The notes under the pieces are model-generated. The model worked only from the letters and a program-made list of their open reading frames with translations. It did no database searches and was not told the origin of the DNA. Of a stretch of DNA of 64,000 nucleotides, positions 1 to 10,563 are shown in pieces. The stretch comes from Tulasnella sp. 424 (taxonomy: Eukaryota > Basidiomycota > Agaricomycetes > Cantharellales > Tulasnellaceae): assembly GCA_019633425.1 (NCBI GenBank), contig WSUB01000058.1, positions 62,001 through 126,000 of the forward strand, in the 5' to 3' direction. Every line of letters starts with the position of its first letter. Within the stretch, counting starts at the first letter, position 1. The position numbers and the translations under genes are program-made.

Positions 1-165
1 TGGAAGTCGTAGTGTGGAAGTGTGGAGCGATAGCCTAGCACCTGGTTGACCTTGCACTAGAAGCTTTTACGAGCGGAACCGTTGGCTCCAGAGGCGACCT
101 CATGCTTTGGATTTCGGGGAGGTATCGATTAAGGCTCGTACATTTCGTTCTCTCCGTCACCGGGT
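1..165. repeat. Dispersed repeat, copy 1
   Basis: This stretch closely matches 5174-5350 in the same orientation. Shared landmarks are the block GTGGAGCGATAGCC near the start, CGAGCGGAACCGTTGGCTCC in the middle and CTCCGTCACC at the end. It contains no convincing reading frame. It lies upstream of the first F-box gene, whereas its partner lies 3' of uS17m. It may be a fragment of a mobile element or a piece carried by segmental duplication; nothing diagnostic of a transposon is visible. Confidence 0.7.
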
Positions 166-200
166 AATGATCATGGATCTTGTGCTAAGTCACCCCTTAA

Positions 201-214
201 GGACTTAAGCGGAC
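201..214 (+). promoter_or_regulatory. Conserved upstream motif of subfamily-A F-box gene (gene at 385)
   Basis: GGACTTAAGCGGAC lies about 170 bp before the start codon at 385. The same core, TGCGGACTTAAGCGG, is found 140-185 bp upstream of the other three subfamily-A F-box genes. Whether it binds a factor or is only a remnant of shared ancestry cannot be told from sequence alone. Confidence 0.45.
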
Positions 215-384
215 ATGACTCGGCCTTTCGCAAAATGGCGCACCACCACCTCCGGGAGCATCAAGTCAACTCCTGAGCCATAAGCGACAGTTGTCAGAGA
301 GTCTGCTCCCCACCACACAAACTTATTGGAAACCTCTGAGTCCAGCGTCCACTAAACCCATCCAGTCCCATCCCGAGAACGTCC

Positions 385-2378
385 ATGTCTGCTGGCGCGA
401 AACTTCGATCTTCGGATTCGGCCGACATCGAACTTCTAACTGCTATTTTCCATAATCTCAAGGACGATCGAAACGATAACCTAACCTGCGGCCGTGCATT
501 CATGGGAATATTCGGAGTCCAACATGTTTTGTCGGAAGTCCTGGGACTGCCGAATGCATCGAGTCCGGAGGCCGGCGGCCAAGAGAGTGAAGTTGATCCT
601 GGATCGCAACCCTTTCAAGATTCCGACTCGGCTGGTGACGACGAAACTTGGGTCGAGGAATGGGATCCGAAAAGTCTTTACAGATGGTAGGTCACATTTT
701 TTCGGTTTGGTGTTACAGTCTTTTCCTGACAGTTTTCCTTAAGGATAAGCGATGAAATCCGTGGATTGGAGCCTGGAAACGTGACCGATAGGTGTCGAGA
801 TATTCTCAGGAAGCTTGGAGATAGGTGAGCTGTCCGCAAAGCCTTGGAGCGGCTACCTTTGGCTGAAGCCACTCTTCCGACAGGCTAGCCTTGTCGTCCG
901 ATGCGGGAGCCCTGCCAGACGTCTTGAACAGTTTAACTGCCGGACGAGAAGGAGAGGATTTGGATACTGCAGCTCCTTGTCTCATTTCCCGTTTACCCGT
1001 CGAGCTCCTCCGGCATATCTTCCACCTCGCTCATTCACACCGGAGCCAAATCCGACTCCCAGTAACCCTCTCCCATGTCAGCTCTTACTTCCATTCGGTG
1101 ACACTCGGGATGGCATCACTTTGGACCACGATCGACGATTTGCTTCCAATTCCGATTGTCGAGCTCTATATTTCCCGGTCAGGAGAAAAGCCCCTTCAAT
1201 TCCGGATGTGCGCGGACCGGCTTGCACACCTATCCCCGCGCCAAAGAAACCAGCGTTTGGATATTCTTTCCAAAGAATCCAAGCGCGTTCAAACCATCGA
1301 GCTGTACGGCGTTGACTCGATCGCGTTTTCGAACTGGACAGAATTGCTGGTAGAGCGTGATCTCGTCTTCTCGTCCCTGGTTAAACTAGAGCTCCTGCTC
1401 AGCAGCTGGGACCGGGATGGAACTCAAAACGTGAACTGCCTTGCGTGGCGGTGCTTCCCGAGCGTGCAGGACTTTTGGATTCAAGGATATTGCTGCGAAG
1501 GTTGGGAGAGGCCTTCAGACCCCTTCCCACCTAGTCTTCGGCGTTTGAAGTTGAGCCGCGGAAGCCGAATTGGATTCGAGAATCTGTTGAAGGCTCTGCA
1601 AGGTCTTCTCAACCTCAACGTCCTAAGCCTAGACACTTGTTCACTGGACTTCTCAGCGATTCGAACGCGCAATAGCGATGGCATTCCCATGACGTGCTTG
1701 GAGAACTTGGAGGTGGCTCGGATGACCTTTGAGGACATCTTGAGTCTAGCGTCCCATCTCGACACTCCAAATCTTTCGTCCTTCTCCATCACATATCCGC
1801 GCTATGCCGACCGCAGGCTTGCCCGCTTCCTAATTCCTTTCACAAAGGCATACCCTCGGCTTTGCTCGCTGGTCATCCAAGGGTGCCAGATGAAAAGCGA
1901 AGAGTGGTCTTCAGTTCTGGGAAACTCCGTTCATCTGAACCACCTCGTGATCCGGGCGTCGAATCTTCGTGACAAGGATCTACACGCGTTGGGAACGGCA
2001 ACAACCGTTCCCGGTGTCACTCACCTGACCCTTGAGAACGAGCTGCGGCTTACTACCTCAATCGTCGAGCAAGTGGTTCGAACTCACCCTCACCTGATCT
2101 CGGTTATCCTTCGAGGCTGGGATTCATCCAATGTGTCGAAGGAAAACGTGGAGGCCATTGCACGGCTCGTACCACAGGTGCGGATAGAGGTAATTGACAA
2201 GCTCCGAAATGGTTATGAGGGAGATAGCGGTAGTGAAGAGGATGGTTGGGATAATTCTTACTGGGAAGGGTCCGACTTCAGTGACGATGATGGATGGCTT
2301 TCGGGTGACGAAGTAATTCGAACGCAAAGTGAGCGTAGCCGACCAGAACTCAGAGCATTTACTTACACTTCATATTAA
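385..2378 (+). CDS. F-box/LRR-like protein, subfamily A, copy 1
   Basis: Predicted SCF ubiquitin-ligase substrate adaptor of about 625 aa. Exons are 385-686, 744-824 and 884-2378; both introns are GT-AG and the phases agree. Exon 1 encodes an acidic domain starting with the DSADIELLTAIF motif and ending EEWDPKSLYRW. Exon 2 is a 26-codon helix-like linker. Exon 3 begins with low-complexity sequence, then the F-box (SRLPVELLRHIFHLAHSH to ASLWTTIDDL), then degenerate leucine-rich repeats and a C-terminal acidic tail, SYWEGSDFSDDDGWLSGD. The last 16 residues extend past the end seen in its paralogs. A GT at 2331 could instead be a donor. It is the only cluster member on the + strand and is the mirror partner of the gene at 31531-33519. 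The substrate is unknown. Confidence 0.9.
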
Positions 2379-2659
2379 CTACTGTGATTCTCAGGGGTGC
2401 CGAGCTTTTAGCTTCAGGAAGTCAGGTCGTAAGGGAGACGAAGAGGCGTATCTCACTATTTGACGAGGCTCGCGGTGAAGAGGTTTACCGCCCGGGAGTG
2501 CTCCTCCATCTGAGAGAGCTAAGACTCATTAAAGGATGTGAATGTATCCGTTTGTCCTTTAACCCTGTGTACCGCAGTTTACAAATGAATCCTGCTCCAG
2601 TAGAGCTCCTGATGACGTCGCTTCAACAGTTTTAACGGGGACCAAGGTTCTTTACACAG
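2379..2659. other. Short intergenic region 3' of the first F-box gene
   Basis: Convergent intergenic space between the F-box stop codon and the element that follows on the opposite strand. A short open frame continues from 2384 on + but resembles nothing recognisable. I see no gene here. Confidence 0.5.
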
Positions 2660-3535
2660 CAGCGACTTCATTGAACTACTGAAGTACATGACAGGGAAGA
2701 CACGATCATTACAAAGAAACCGCGGTTAGCCGTCCTCTTCCGTCGATCGACGGAAAAGAGGTCCGTTGCCCAGGACTCGCCACGTGGAGGCCCGCGTTGA
2801 GAGTCCCAAAATAAGACAGGCCGCCCTCACTAAGCTCCAAGGGGAACTCTAGGGGCTTATGGGCTGACGGGGTCCGCAACGCATCTGGAGAGCGCCAGAG
2901 CAGTCGCGAGTCGATCAGGCACGCCGGACTCGCCTGATCTCCCCGAACGAAAAGCTAGATCAATGAGAAACAGTCGCGATACATAAGGTACTGCGACTGT
3001 AATGGAGGCGGGTTGCCCATGTCCCGTATGAGAATACGAGCATGGTTATAGCGGGACAGGGCGCTCCATTACCGCCCGTCACTGCCGTACCCCCGGGAGA
3101 ACAAGGCCCGTTATACCGCTTAACTGTTGCCCGGAAAAACCTGCGGCAGACGGCGGGTACATCCTTGTGCAGTCATCGTAAAGGAAAACCAAAGCCGAGC
3201 CCGAGTATGACTGGAGAAGAAGGTCGTGTGATTAGAGTCTAGGCTGGTTGAAACGAAAACGACATCGGCGACTCACCCGAAAACTCGAGGTCGACCACTG
3301 GTGGAAGGCACAACGCAACGCCAAAGGCGAGTCGAAGGCCTGGGTCCGAACGAGGAGTGTTGAGGGTGCTGAAACTGAGGCTGGAGGGTGTTGCGGTATG
3401 GGAGTCGAGTGGAGAGACATGACCGGCGACGTAGGGCAGAGAGAAGCAGGGAGGGGGAGGGAAGGACGGGAGAGGGGACATATCGAACTTGGTCTGACGT
3501 GTCGCAGGTCTTATAAGCCGTACGGGACAAGAATT
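2660..3535 (-). ncRNA. Candidate spliced non-coding RNA element, left copy
   Basis: Read on the minus strand, this 0.87 kb stretch matches 30560-31435 on +. Both copies start with a TATA box (here 3509-3516) followed by a pyrimidine-rich leader. Both carry a putative short GT-AG intron at the same place (here 3211-3276, donor GTGAGT). Both share blocks around AACAGTTAAGCGGTA and GGCGAGTCCTGGGCAACGGA, and both end near a hairpin (here 2734-2761, core CCGTCGATCGACGG). The open frames differ between copies, so coding is unlikely. It could be a long non-coding RNA or a decayed gene. It is convergent with the F-box gene and divergent from the gene at 4243. Confidence 0.5.
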
Positions 3536-4143
3536 GTATGGATGGACGGGCGTATTGTTGGTGGAGGTCCGCCTAAAGCCGATCCACAAGCTTGGCGGCC
3601 GAATTCATAATATTTTAAGCTTGGAACTGCCACCAGCTGGAGATCTCGGGATCGTGAAAACGGTAATCTATAGCTAAGTGTCAAACCCGTCTTTATATAC
3701 ATGACGTCATGCTGGGCGTTGGCAATATCCGCGCAGTAAACATGGACGCGTCGACGTCCCTTCTTTCTGATTGAATTAGGGTCCTTTACCCAGAAAAGGA
3801 AGCCCCAGCTGCGTAGTCGCGTTTCTTTCGATTTAGATTGAGCTTTGAAACACATGAAAAGCAAAGAATTATCAAAGAGCGAATATGCTGATATACATAC
3901 GGAGGGAAGAATTCTCAAGTTGCTGCCGAGTGACAGCATAGTAAGGTCTGGATCCCCAACCTTGGAACAACAGATCCCCCGAAGAGAGATATCTCTATCC
4001 CATGACGCAGTAGGATGGATCTTGGCAGCTTGTACTTCCGCCAAGCCATTTCCCTCCCAGTCCACCGTCAAATTAAAAATAGTTCAGGTTAGCTAACGTC
4101 ATTGTCACAAAGAGATGTTTACCAAGGGAGTGCGAGTCCTTCC
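3536..4143. other. Divergent promoter region
   Basis: This 600 bp stretch separates the TATA box of the minus-strand element (3509-3516) from the TATA box of the plus-strand gene (4144). A 186-codon open frame lies on the minus strand (3511-4071), but it has no recognisable domain and no counterpart in the matching right-hand interval (29933-30560). I do not call it a gene. Confidence 0.5.
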
Positions 4144-4152
4144 TATAAAAGG
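4144..4152 (+). promoter_or_regulatory. TATA box
   Basis: TATAAAAGG lies 91 bp before the start codon at 4243 and supports that start over the in-frame ATG-less extension further upstream. Confidence 0.6.
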
Positions 4153-4242
4153 CAGAGGGAATCTCCAGGATTGTTAATTCCATTCCCTCATCCAATAAAC
4201 CCCTCAACCCATCCACTCCTTCTATTTCTTGTACATTGCGAC

Positions 4243-4926
4243 ATGCCTCGTTCGACCCACGCCTCCACGTCTTCTTCTCTTTCTTCCTCTCCTCCCAAGC
4301 CTGTTTCTGCGGACCATCTCCTCGTCGCCACTGCCATCAGGCAGGGTCAGAAATGGAACAGCGCTCAAGAGTTTGCTATGAGCTTGGCGATAGCCGTCCC
4401 CGGATGCTTGCAGTACGCTTCGTCATTTCTCTTGCTCGCCTGTTGCCGAACTGACGACGTTGCATTTTCCTTCTTGCTTCTTAGCAACTTCATACAATTT
4501 TACACACTACAGCCCAAGCACGACCACCAACGCTTTCTCCTCCAATGCGCGGACCACACCAATACCCAAGCTCAACGCTATGTCGGCACGCATTACGATA
4601 CTGCTACCGCGTTGATTACTAAGGTGGAAGAAGTTTACTGGGGAGAAGCTGCCGTGCAATATGTTTGCAAAGGCGAAGAGTTCGACGAAGCCCCCGAGAA
4701 ACTGAAGAACGATCAAGTACCCTTCGACGGATCGACCATATCTCAGACGCAAGTCACGAAGCTGAAAGCCCGAGTCAAGAAATCCGGTGGGTTTCTGCTT
4801 CGGTTCTTCTCTTTGTTTGGATGCTGAACCGTTCGCCTTTCCGTTTCAGCTGCTAAAAGCACCAGGGCCAAACTCCTTTCCCGAACCGGTCGGACGTCCG
4901 CTCCTCATCCGCGCAAGCGCAAATAA
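4243..4926 (+). CDS. Conserved hypothetical protein, short paralog
   Basis: Predicted protein of 182 aa from exons 4243-4412, 4485-4786 and 4850-4926, with GT-AG introns at the same phases as the paralog at 28891-29932. The N-terminal half carries the shared motif QKWNSAQEFAMSLAI followed by NFIQFYTL, QRFLLQCADH and HYDTATALITK. After the second intron only a basic tail ending in PHPRKRK remains. The paralog instead continues for about 120 residues with a Myb-like segment. I do not recognise the N-terminal domain. The basic tail could be a nuclear localisation signal. The different ends suggest C-terminal truncation in this copy or extension in the other. Confidence 0.8.
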
Positions 4927-5173
4927 ACCACATACTTAAACGCTCAATCTCCCCAATATTGCTCCCTATTCTCTTGTATCCCATTCTTCGCTTACTGTAG
5001 CCCAATAGGTAATATCGTCTCATTCGTTGTTCTTCCTGGAGTCAACCCCGCTGCGCCCACGTAGCCACTCCTCGGTTAGTATGGCTGCGATGCGAAGTCC
5101 ACCACTCGCTGAGGGCGAGTCCAACGTCGTTCGAGCCTTCTCGTCAGTCACTGAGATCCTCATCATCCTATCT
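4927..5173. other. Intergenic region
   Basis: No gene is visible between the end of the small gene and the dispersed repeat. Confidence 0.5.
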
Positions 5174-5350
5174 TCGAAGTCGGAGTGCCGAAGTGTGGAG
5201 CGATAGCCCGAGTCTTGAGCACCTTCACTAGAAGTATTTTCACGAGCGGAACCGTTGGCTCCAGGGTCGACCTTATGCTCTGGTTGTCGGCAAGGTATTG
5301 ATTATGGCGGGTACACTTCGTTTACGTCCTGACATGCACGCTCCGTCACC
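5174..5350. repeat. Dispersed repeat, copy 2
   Basis: Direct repeat of 1-165 (see that entry), with small insertions and substitutions. It lies 150 bp beyond the 3' end of the uS17m gene. Confidence 0.7.
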
Positions 5351-5503
5351 CAAGGGTGAGTGGGTCGCTCCTAGGCTGCGACGAAGTTGAGCTCTCGGCG
5401 AAAAGGCAAACCACCTCGATGGTATCATGTAAGAACGACGTCCATAAATACACGACAAAATCCTTTGCCACTCTGCAAGCCCTTCCTCCAGCTTCATGCC
5501 CTA

Positions 5504-5937
5504 TCATGAGCTGGTCTGAGCAGCAGTCGTTGTTGATGTAGGACTCGAAGTCGGAGAAGCACCCTGTTGGATTTTGCTCTCGAACACGAAGCGTTTCTGT
5601 TTTGATACTGGTGGACAGTTTCGAATGACGACTTTGTCGCCCATGGCTAGTTCTGCGATGCACGTCAATCACGCTTTAGCTTGGCCTGTTCAAAAGTGCG
5701 GAAAAGGCAAAGATGCAACGTACGGTCTTGAGGATCATGCGTCAAGTATTTCTTGCTCCGCGTGATTACCTACAAACCAAAATCAGTCAATCGCGTTGTT
5801 CAAGCCACTTCCTCCATCAGAGAAAATCTCACCTTGCGCGTTCTTGGGTGCTGCGTTAACCGCGCCACGGTGACAGTTGCGGTTTTGGACATCTTCCCAA
5901 CGCTTGTGACCATCCCGGTTAATGACATCGGAGGCAT
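5504..5937 (-). CDS. MRPS17: Mitochondrial small ribosomal subunit protein uS17m
   Basis: Nuclear-encoded uS17 of the mitochondrial ribosome, which binds 16S-like rRNA in the small subunit body. Exons on the minus strand are 5833-5937, 5724-5769 and 5504-5652, giving 99 aa. Hallmarks of the family are visible: TGMVTSVGKMSKTATVTVAR at residues 7-26, then VITRSKKYLTHDP, then MGDKVVIRNCPPVSKQKRF, the usual OB-fold strands of S17. The C-terminal tail is serine/threonine-rich. The start ATG is chosen because the frame upstream is not conserved. It is divergent from the acidic-protein gene at 6466. A decayed partial copy lies at 23523-23725. Confidence 0.92.
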
Positions 5938-6465
5938 TTTTGCAGAAATTAGCGAGTTTGGTGTTTTAAGAGAGTAAATAAACCGGTAAGCTTGACGAAA
6001 TGCTTGCGTTGGGTGGGTCGAAAAGGGTGGCGGAGAAAAATACGAAACCGAACATCCATAGTTCCCAGGATATCCCAATCCTTCCGCTTTCGTTCAATCC
6101 CACCCGACGGTCTGCTTCGGCTTCTCTTGTTCGACCTATCCTCGCTATCTATAGCCCAACAACCTAGCACCGAACTCGTTAAGCTCAATGAACTCCCTTT
6201 CAAAGTCGGCCCGTTGAATGGGCAGCCAACGTTCGCGCCGAACCAACCTATCGGCGAAACCTCACTCGAAGCCAATCACTCATCGCAAACCCCGCATGGT
6301 TTACCACGCCATCGCCGTCTCTATTTCTCCATAAGGCCCTACCTCCCTCTCTTGTTCCCAAGTTCCCTTGCACAACTTCGAACTCCCACCTTGCCATTCC
6401 GTTTCTTTCCATCTCCCAACTACACACACACACGCAACTCAGCCAACCAGCCCATCATCATCATC
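5938..6465. promoter_or_regulatory. Divergent promoter between uS17m and the acidic-protein gene
   Basis: The 528 bp between two divergent start codons. The right part contains pyrimidine-rich leader sequence and CACACA and CAT repeats just before the ATG at 6466. The same leader recurs before the duplicated copy at 8158. Open frames cross this region but have no support. Confidence 0.5.
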
Positions 6466-7270
6466 ATGTCTGCAGCAGCAGCAGCAGCCTCACCAGCAAC
6501 CGGCTCGCCCGCCGCTGCCAAGCTGAAGAAACAAGTCCCCGTCGACGTGGAAGAGTTTGACGAATTCGATGAGGAAGACGATGGTGGTGAAGATGTACGT
6601 GTACACCTATGCATACACCCTTTCTTCCGTGTTGGAAGTTTCGTCGCACGGAGTGTGCTGATGGAAAGTCTAAAACTCTGTGTTGGTGCTGTTGGGATGC
6701 CTGTAGGACGATTATGAAGATGATGGGGAGGAAGATGGACAAGAGGTACGAGCATTTCTGACGTCTTGTTCCGTTTGGATGGCGGGACTAATTTGGCCCA
6801 TTGGGGATGCTCGATCTAGCTCGGTCTTGGGTACCTGATTCACGGAGTTAGTCCTTCTCTCCATTTCCGTGCGAATGTCGGTATCTGACATACACTATCA
6901 TCGCTCAAAATAGGAACTCGCGCCTGAGGAGGACGAAGAAGACGAGGCGTATGCTCCACCCGGTCAGTGCCCCGTTACCCAGAGGTCTCGCGGTCTTCGG
7001 GCCTTGACGGAAATTATATTTTAAGGCGACGACGAAGAAGAAGAGGAGTTGGAAGAGGAGGAAGAGGAGGAGGCTTTCAGTGATCAGGAAACCGCTGCGG
7101 CTCCAACCAACCTCCTTTCGGTGAAACCCGCCACGGATGCAAGCTTACCCCCGCTCACACCAACGTCCCAAAAGAGGGCCCGAGAAGAAGTCGACGACGA
7201 CGATGATGCCTCGGCCGAAGGCGAGGAGCAATCAAGCGCGAAGCGTCTCAAGGAGGATGCCGAAGCCTGA
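6466..7270 (+). CDS. Acidic low-complexity protein with C-terminal basic motif, intact copy
   Basis: Predicted protein of 153 aa from exons 6466-6594, 6707-6745, 6914-6962 and 7026-7270. The N-terminus is an alanine run (MSAAAAAASPATGSPAAA). The middle is a run of Asp/Glu, and the tail contains QKRAREE and SAKRLKEDAEA, which could act as nuclear localisation signals. The composition resembles acidic histone- or nucleic-acid-binding chaperones, but no named family can be assigned. It is convergent with a truncated PNPOx fragment. It is the intact member of a tandem pair; the copy at 8158 is frameshifted. Confidence 0.75.
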
Positions 7271-7360
7271 GCCTGGGGAGAAGTGGTCGACTTGCATCGT
7301 ACACACGAACGGGAGGACCAATCAAAAAAAGAGGGATTTTTTAACTTCAATAGACTCGGC

Positions 7361-7615
7361 CAAAAGTTTGTTGTACACTGAAATGGAATTGGGATCCTTT
7401 TGTTGTTCAAGGTACTACGATCCTCTCGGTCCACTCTTNNNNNNNNNNNNNNNNNNNNNNNNNNNNNNNNNNNNNNNNNNNNNNNNNNNNNNNNNNNNNN
7501 NNNNNNNNNNNNNNNNNNNNNNNNNNNNNNNNNNNNNCAAAAGTTTGTTGTACACTGAAATGGAATTGGGATCCTTTTGTTGTTCAAGGTACTACGATCC
7601 TCTCGGTCCACTCTT
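7361..7615. repeat. Identical 78 bp on both sides of the assembly gap
   Basis: 7361-7438 and 7538-7615 are identical over 78 bp, flanking the run of N. This is what two overlapping contig ends look like when a scaffolder inserts a gap instead of merging them. The same sequence also occurs once more near 8952 as part of the genuine tandem duplication. Confidence 0.85.
7439..7537. other. Assembly gap (99 N)
   Basis: Unknown bases. The flanks are identical, so the true gap length may be zero or negative. Confidence 0.99.
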
Positions 7616-7939
7616 TTCCGGCTCGTTCCCACTGCGTCCGCCTGTTGGGTATCACCCCGAGCTCCACCCTCTCCACAGTCACCGGTTCGAGAACCATCAG
7701 AGAAAAGTTCTCTAGAGCCCAGTTCACCTGCGCCTTGGTACTTTCGTCCTTGTCATCGAGGTCGGTGGTCTTGGGCAGTTCGGCAGGCCACTTTTCCGCG
7801 CCCTCGTATCTCTCCAACGTACTCCCGGGAGTCGGCCGAGCAAAACTGGCTCTAAGCACATCCCCCATCTTCTCATTGAAAATCCTGAGCCTTTCGAACT
7901 CCCAATCGAACGGTTTCCCATTCTCATCTTTCTCCGGAG
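7538..7939 (-). pseudogene. Truncated 3' copy of PNPOx-like gene
   Basis: On the minus strand this reproduces the C-terminal half of the intact gene at 8994-9840. It shares MGDVLRASFARPTPGS and GVIPNRRTQWERAGKEW, with a few substitutions. Homology stops abruptly near 7939, where the intact gene continues toward KVFPRERLAPEKDENG. The N-terminal half and start codon are missing. It is a by-product of the tandem duplication and is presumably non-functional. Confidence 0.85.
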
Positions 7940-8157
7940 TGAGTGGAGGCTTTCATAAGCGGACGTGGGACATGGTGCCTGGTATCAGGAACGGTGCGCT
8001 TGACCGACAGAACCCTCTGTCTACGACTGAGTCGGGGACCTCCCTCTCTTGTTACCAGGTTCCCTTGCACAACTTCGAACTCCCACCTTGCCATTCCGTT
8101 TCTTTCCATCTCCCAACTACACACACACGCAACTCAGCCAACCAGCCCATCATCATC

Positions 8158-8798
8158 ATGTCTGCAGCAGCAGCCGCCGCCTCACCAGCAACCGGCTCAC
8201 CCGCCTCTGAGCTGAAGAAGACACAAAGCTCCCTCGCCATGGAAGAGGAAGACAATGATGATGAAGAGGTACGTGTACATATGCATACCACCTTCTTCCG
8301 TGTTGGAAGTTTCCTCGCACGGAGTGTGCTGATGGAAAGTCTAAAACTCTGTATTGGTGGTATTGGGATGCTGTAGGAAGATTATGAAGATGAAGAAGAG
8401 GAAGATGGACAAGAGGTACGAGCATTTCCAAAGTCTTGTTCCGTTTGGATGGACGGGACTGATTTGGCCCATTGGGGACATACACCATCATCGCTCAAAA
8501 TAGGCACTCGCGCCTGAGGAGGACGAAGAAGATGATGATACGTATGAAGCACCCGGTCAGTGCGCCGTTACCCCGGTCTCGTGGTTTGCGGGCCTTGACG
8601 GAAATTATATTTTAGGCGACGACGAAGAAGAAGAGGAGGCTGAGGAGGAGGAGGACGTACCGGAGGAGGTTTTTGATCAGGCGGCTCTACTTAACCACCG
8701 TTTGGTGAGAACCACTACGGATGCAAGCTTACCCCCCGCTCACACCAATGTCCCAAAAGAGGCCTGTAGAAGAAGTCGGCGACGATTATGATGCCTAG
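8158..8798 (+). pseudogene. Degenerate tandem copy of the acidic-protein gene
   Basis: Exons corresponding to the intact copy are 8158-8268, 8377-8415, 8504-8555 and from 8616. Splice sites are preserved, but the last exon has an extra C in the run at 8732-8737 (six C against five in the intact copy). Translation therefore ends at TGA 8789-8791. Even without the extra base, a TAG at 8796-8798 would end the original frame. The basic C-terminal motif is lost. It may still give a shorter acidic protein of about 125 aa, so expression cannot be excluded. Confidence 0.75.
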
Positions 8799-8993
8799 GC
8801 CGAAGGCGAGGAGCAATCAAGTGCAAAGCGTCTCAAGGAGGATGCCGAAGCCTGAGCCTGGGGAGAAGTGGTCAACTTGCATCGTACACACGAACGGGAG
8901 GACCAATTGAAAAAAAGCAGGGATTTTTTAACTTCAATAGACTCGGGAAAAAGTTTGTTGTACACTGAAATGGAATTGGGATCCTTTTGTTGT

Positions 8994-9840
8994 TCAAGGT
9001 ACTACGATCCTCTCGGTCCACTCTTTTCCGGCTCGTTCCCACTGCGTCCGCCTGTTGGGTATCACCCCGAGCTCCACCCTCTCCACAGTCACCGGTTCGA
9101 GAATCATCAGAGAAAAGTTCTCTAGAGCCCATTTGACCTGCGCCTTGGTATCTTCGTCCTTGTCATCGAGGTCGGTGGTTTTGGGTAGTTCGGCGGGCCA
9201 CTTTTCCGCGTCCTCGTATCTCTCCAACGGACTCCCGGGAGTCGGCCGAGCAAAACTGGCTCGAAGCACATCCCCCATCTTCTCATTGAAAATCCTGAGC
9301 CTTTCAGATTCCCAGTCGAACGGTTTCCCATTCTCGTCTTTCTCCGGAGCTAGCCTCTCACGCGGAAACACCTTGAATAGCTCGTGGTCCGCTCTCGGCA
9401 GAATATGGATTGTCCCGGAGAACCGATACTGCTCGTTCAGATCCCCAGGAAACCACCACACGATTTCGGCGTTTCGCGCGACGCCAGGCGGGAGTGGTTG
9501 TGGCTGGATTGAGGTGAGCTCATGAACCTTCGGAGTTCTGATGTCGGTGGTGGAAACGAGTAAAGGCGAGTCGGGGGCAGGCGAGATGAAATCACGGTGC
9601 ACAATGCTTCTGACCCGGGGAATCGGAGGGGAAGCGGACGCGTCTACGGTTGCGAGCGTGTAGACTGCGCGTTCCAGAAATTACGGGAGAGGGCCATGCG
9701 GAAATGACGAGAAAGCCCGGATGCAAATCATGAGAATGCGCTGGCAAATATCTTATCTAGTCCAGCGAAGACTCACTAGCGGATTTAGGGGACTTTTTCA
9801 GGGCATCTGATAAGGCGGAGTACCACCGGGGAGTAGCCAT
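8994..9840 (-). CDS. Pyridoxamine 5'-phosphate oxidase-like FMN-binding protein (Alr4036 type)
   Basis: Predicted FMN-binding split-barrel protein of 244 aa; the family is named after pyridoxamine 5'-phosphate oxidase, but the substrate of the fungal members is uncertain. Exons on the minus strand are 9777-9840 and 8994-9664 with phase 1 GT-AG junctions. Family landmarks are WYSALSDAL near the N-terminus, the strand YTLATVDASASPPIPRVRSI, then LLVSTTDIRTPKVHEL, then ARNAEIVWWFPG and QYRFSGTIHILP. The C-terminal signature is VERVELGVIPNRRTQWER. It is convergent with the degenerate acidic gene. A truncated second copy lies at 7538-7939. Confidence 0.88.
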
Positions 9841-10563
9841 TTTGGGCTGTTAAGGGATCACGATCCAGACGCCCACAGTGAGAATCGGCATGGTGAAGTC
9901 CTTTATACTTAGGAGACGAAAACCGCACCTTTCTATACTCTGAAACGAAATGCGGTATGCCACGCGATGGCAATGCGTTTTTGGTGGGAGGGTCTTTGTG
10001 CGGCTCGGTTGGAGTGCAGTGGAGTGCTCGGCTAAAGGGGGGAGACGGAGAAGGCCGACGGAGACCGAGGGGGCGGGATTTGTTGTGGTCACCCTTTGTT
10101 GCATTCCCGCTCTGCCCCCATTCTCAACCACCCATTGTTCTCAACAGCTTTTCGTATTGTAGTAACACTGGATTTGGATTGGAATTGCAACAGCGGTCTT
10201 CGGGTTCAACCCTCACTCTCCCCCTTTGCAAATCACTTGACCTAGACAAAGCATTCACAACCGAGAACCTCACGTCAAGGGTCCTACTCCCAAGAATCAT
10301 CCACTGAAACTATCCTGCCACGTAGATATGCTATATAACGGTCCTTGAGCGGCGTAGAGCATTTCTCTCATCCTCTCTCATCTGCCAACGACCAGCCTCT
10401 TCGTCGTACATAACAATCTACTCTAACCCACCCTTTGCTTGCTTCAAACGTCTCTAAACATCCGCTCCCTCGTCTCGTACTCTTACATCAATCCTATATA
10501 CTCTTAATACACAAACACCCACTCCCTACTCACTCCCCCCATCACCACATCACACGAACAGCC
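9841..10563. other. Intergenic region with probable divergent promoters
   Basis: About 720 bp between the divergent starts at 9840 (minus) and 10564 (plus). CTATATAACG at 10331 could be a TATA element for the plus-strand gene, followed by a CT-rich leader. No gene is seen in the rest. Confidence 0.5.

Noticed and set aside
3588..3622. Cluster of restriction-type hexamers (AAGCTT, GAATTC, AAGCTT) that looks like a vector polylinker
   Set aside because: The surrounding sequence is not vector-like and the hexamers can occur by chance. Without a vector database search I cannot claim contamination.
3511..4071. 186-codon minus-strand open frame
   Set aside because: No recognisable domain, spans the divergent promoter region, and is not conserved in the matching right-hand block.
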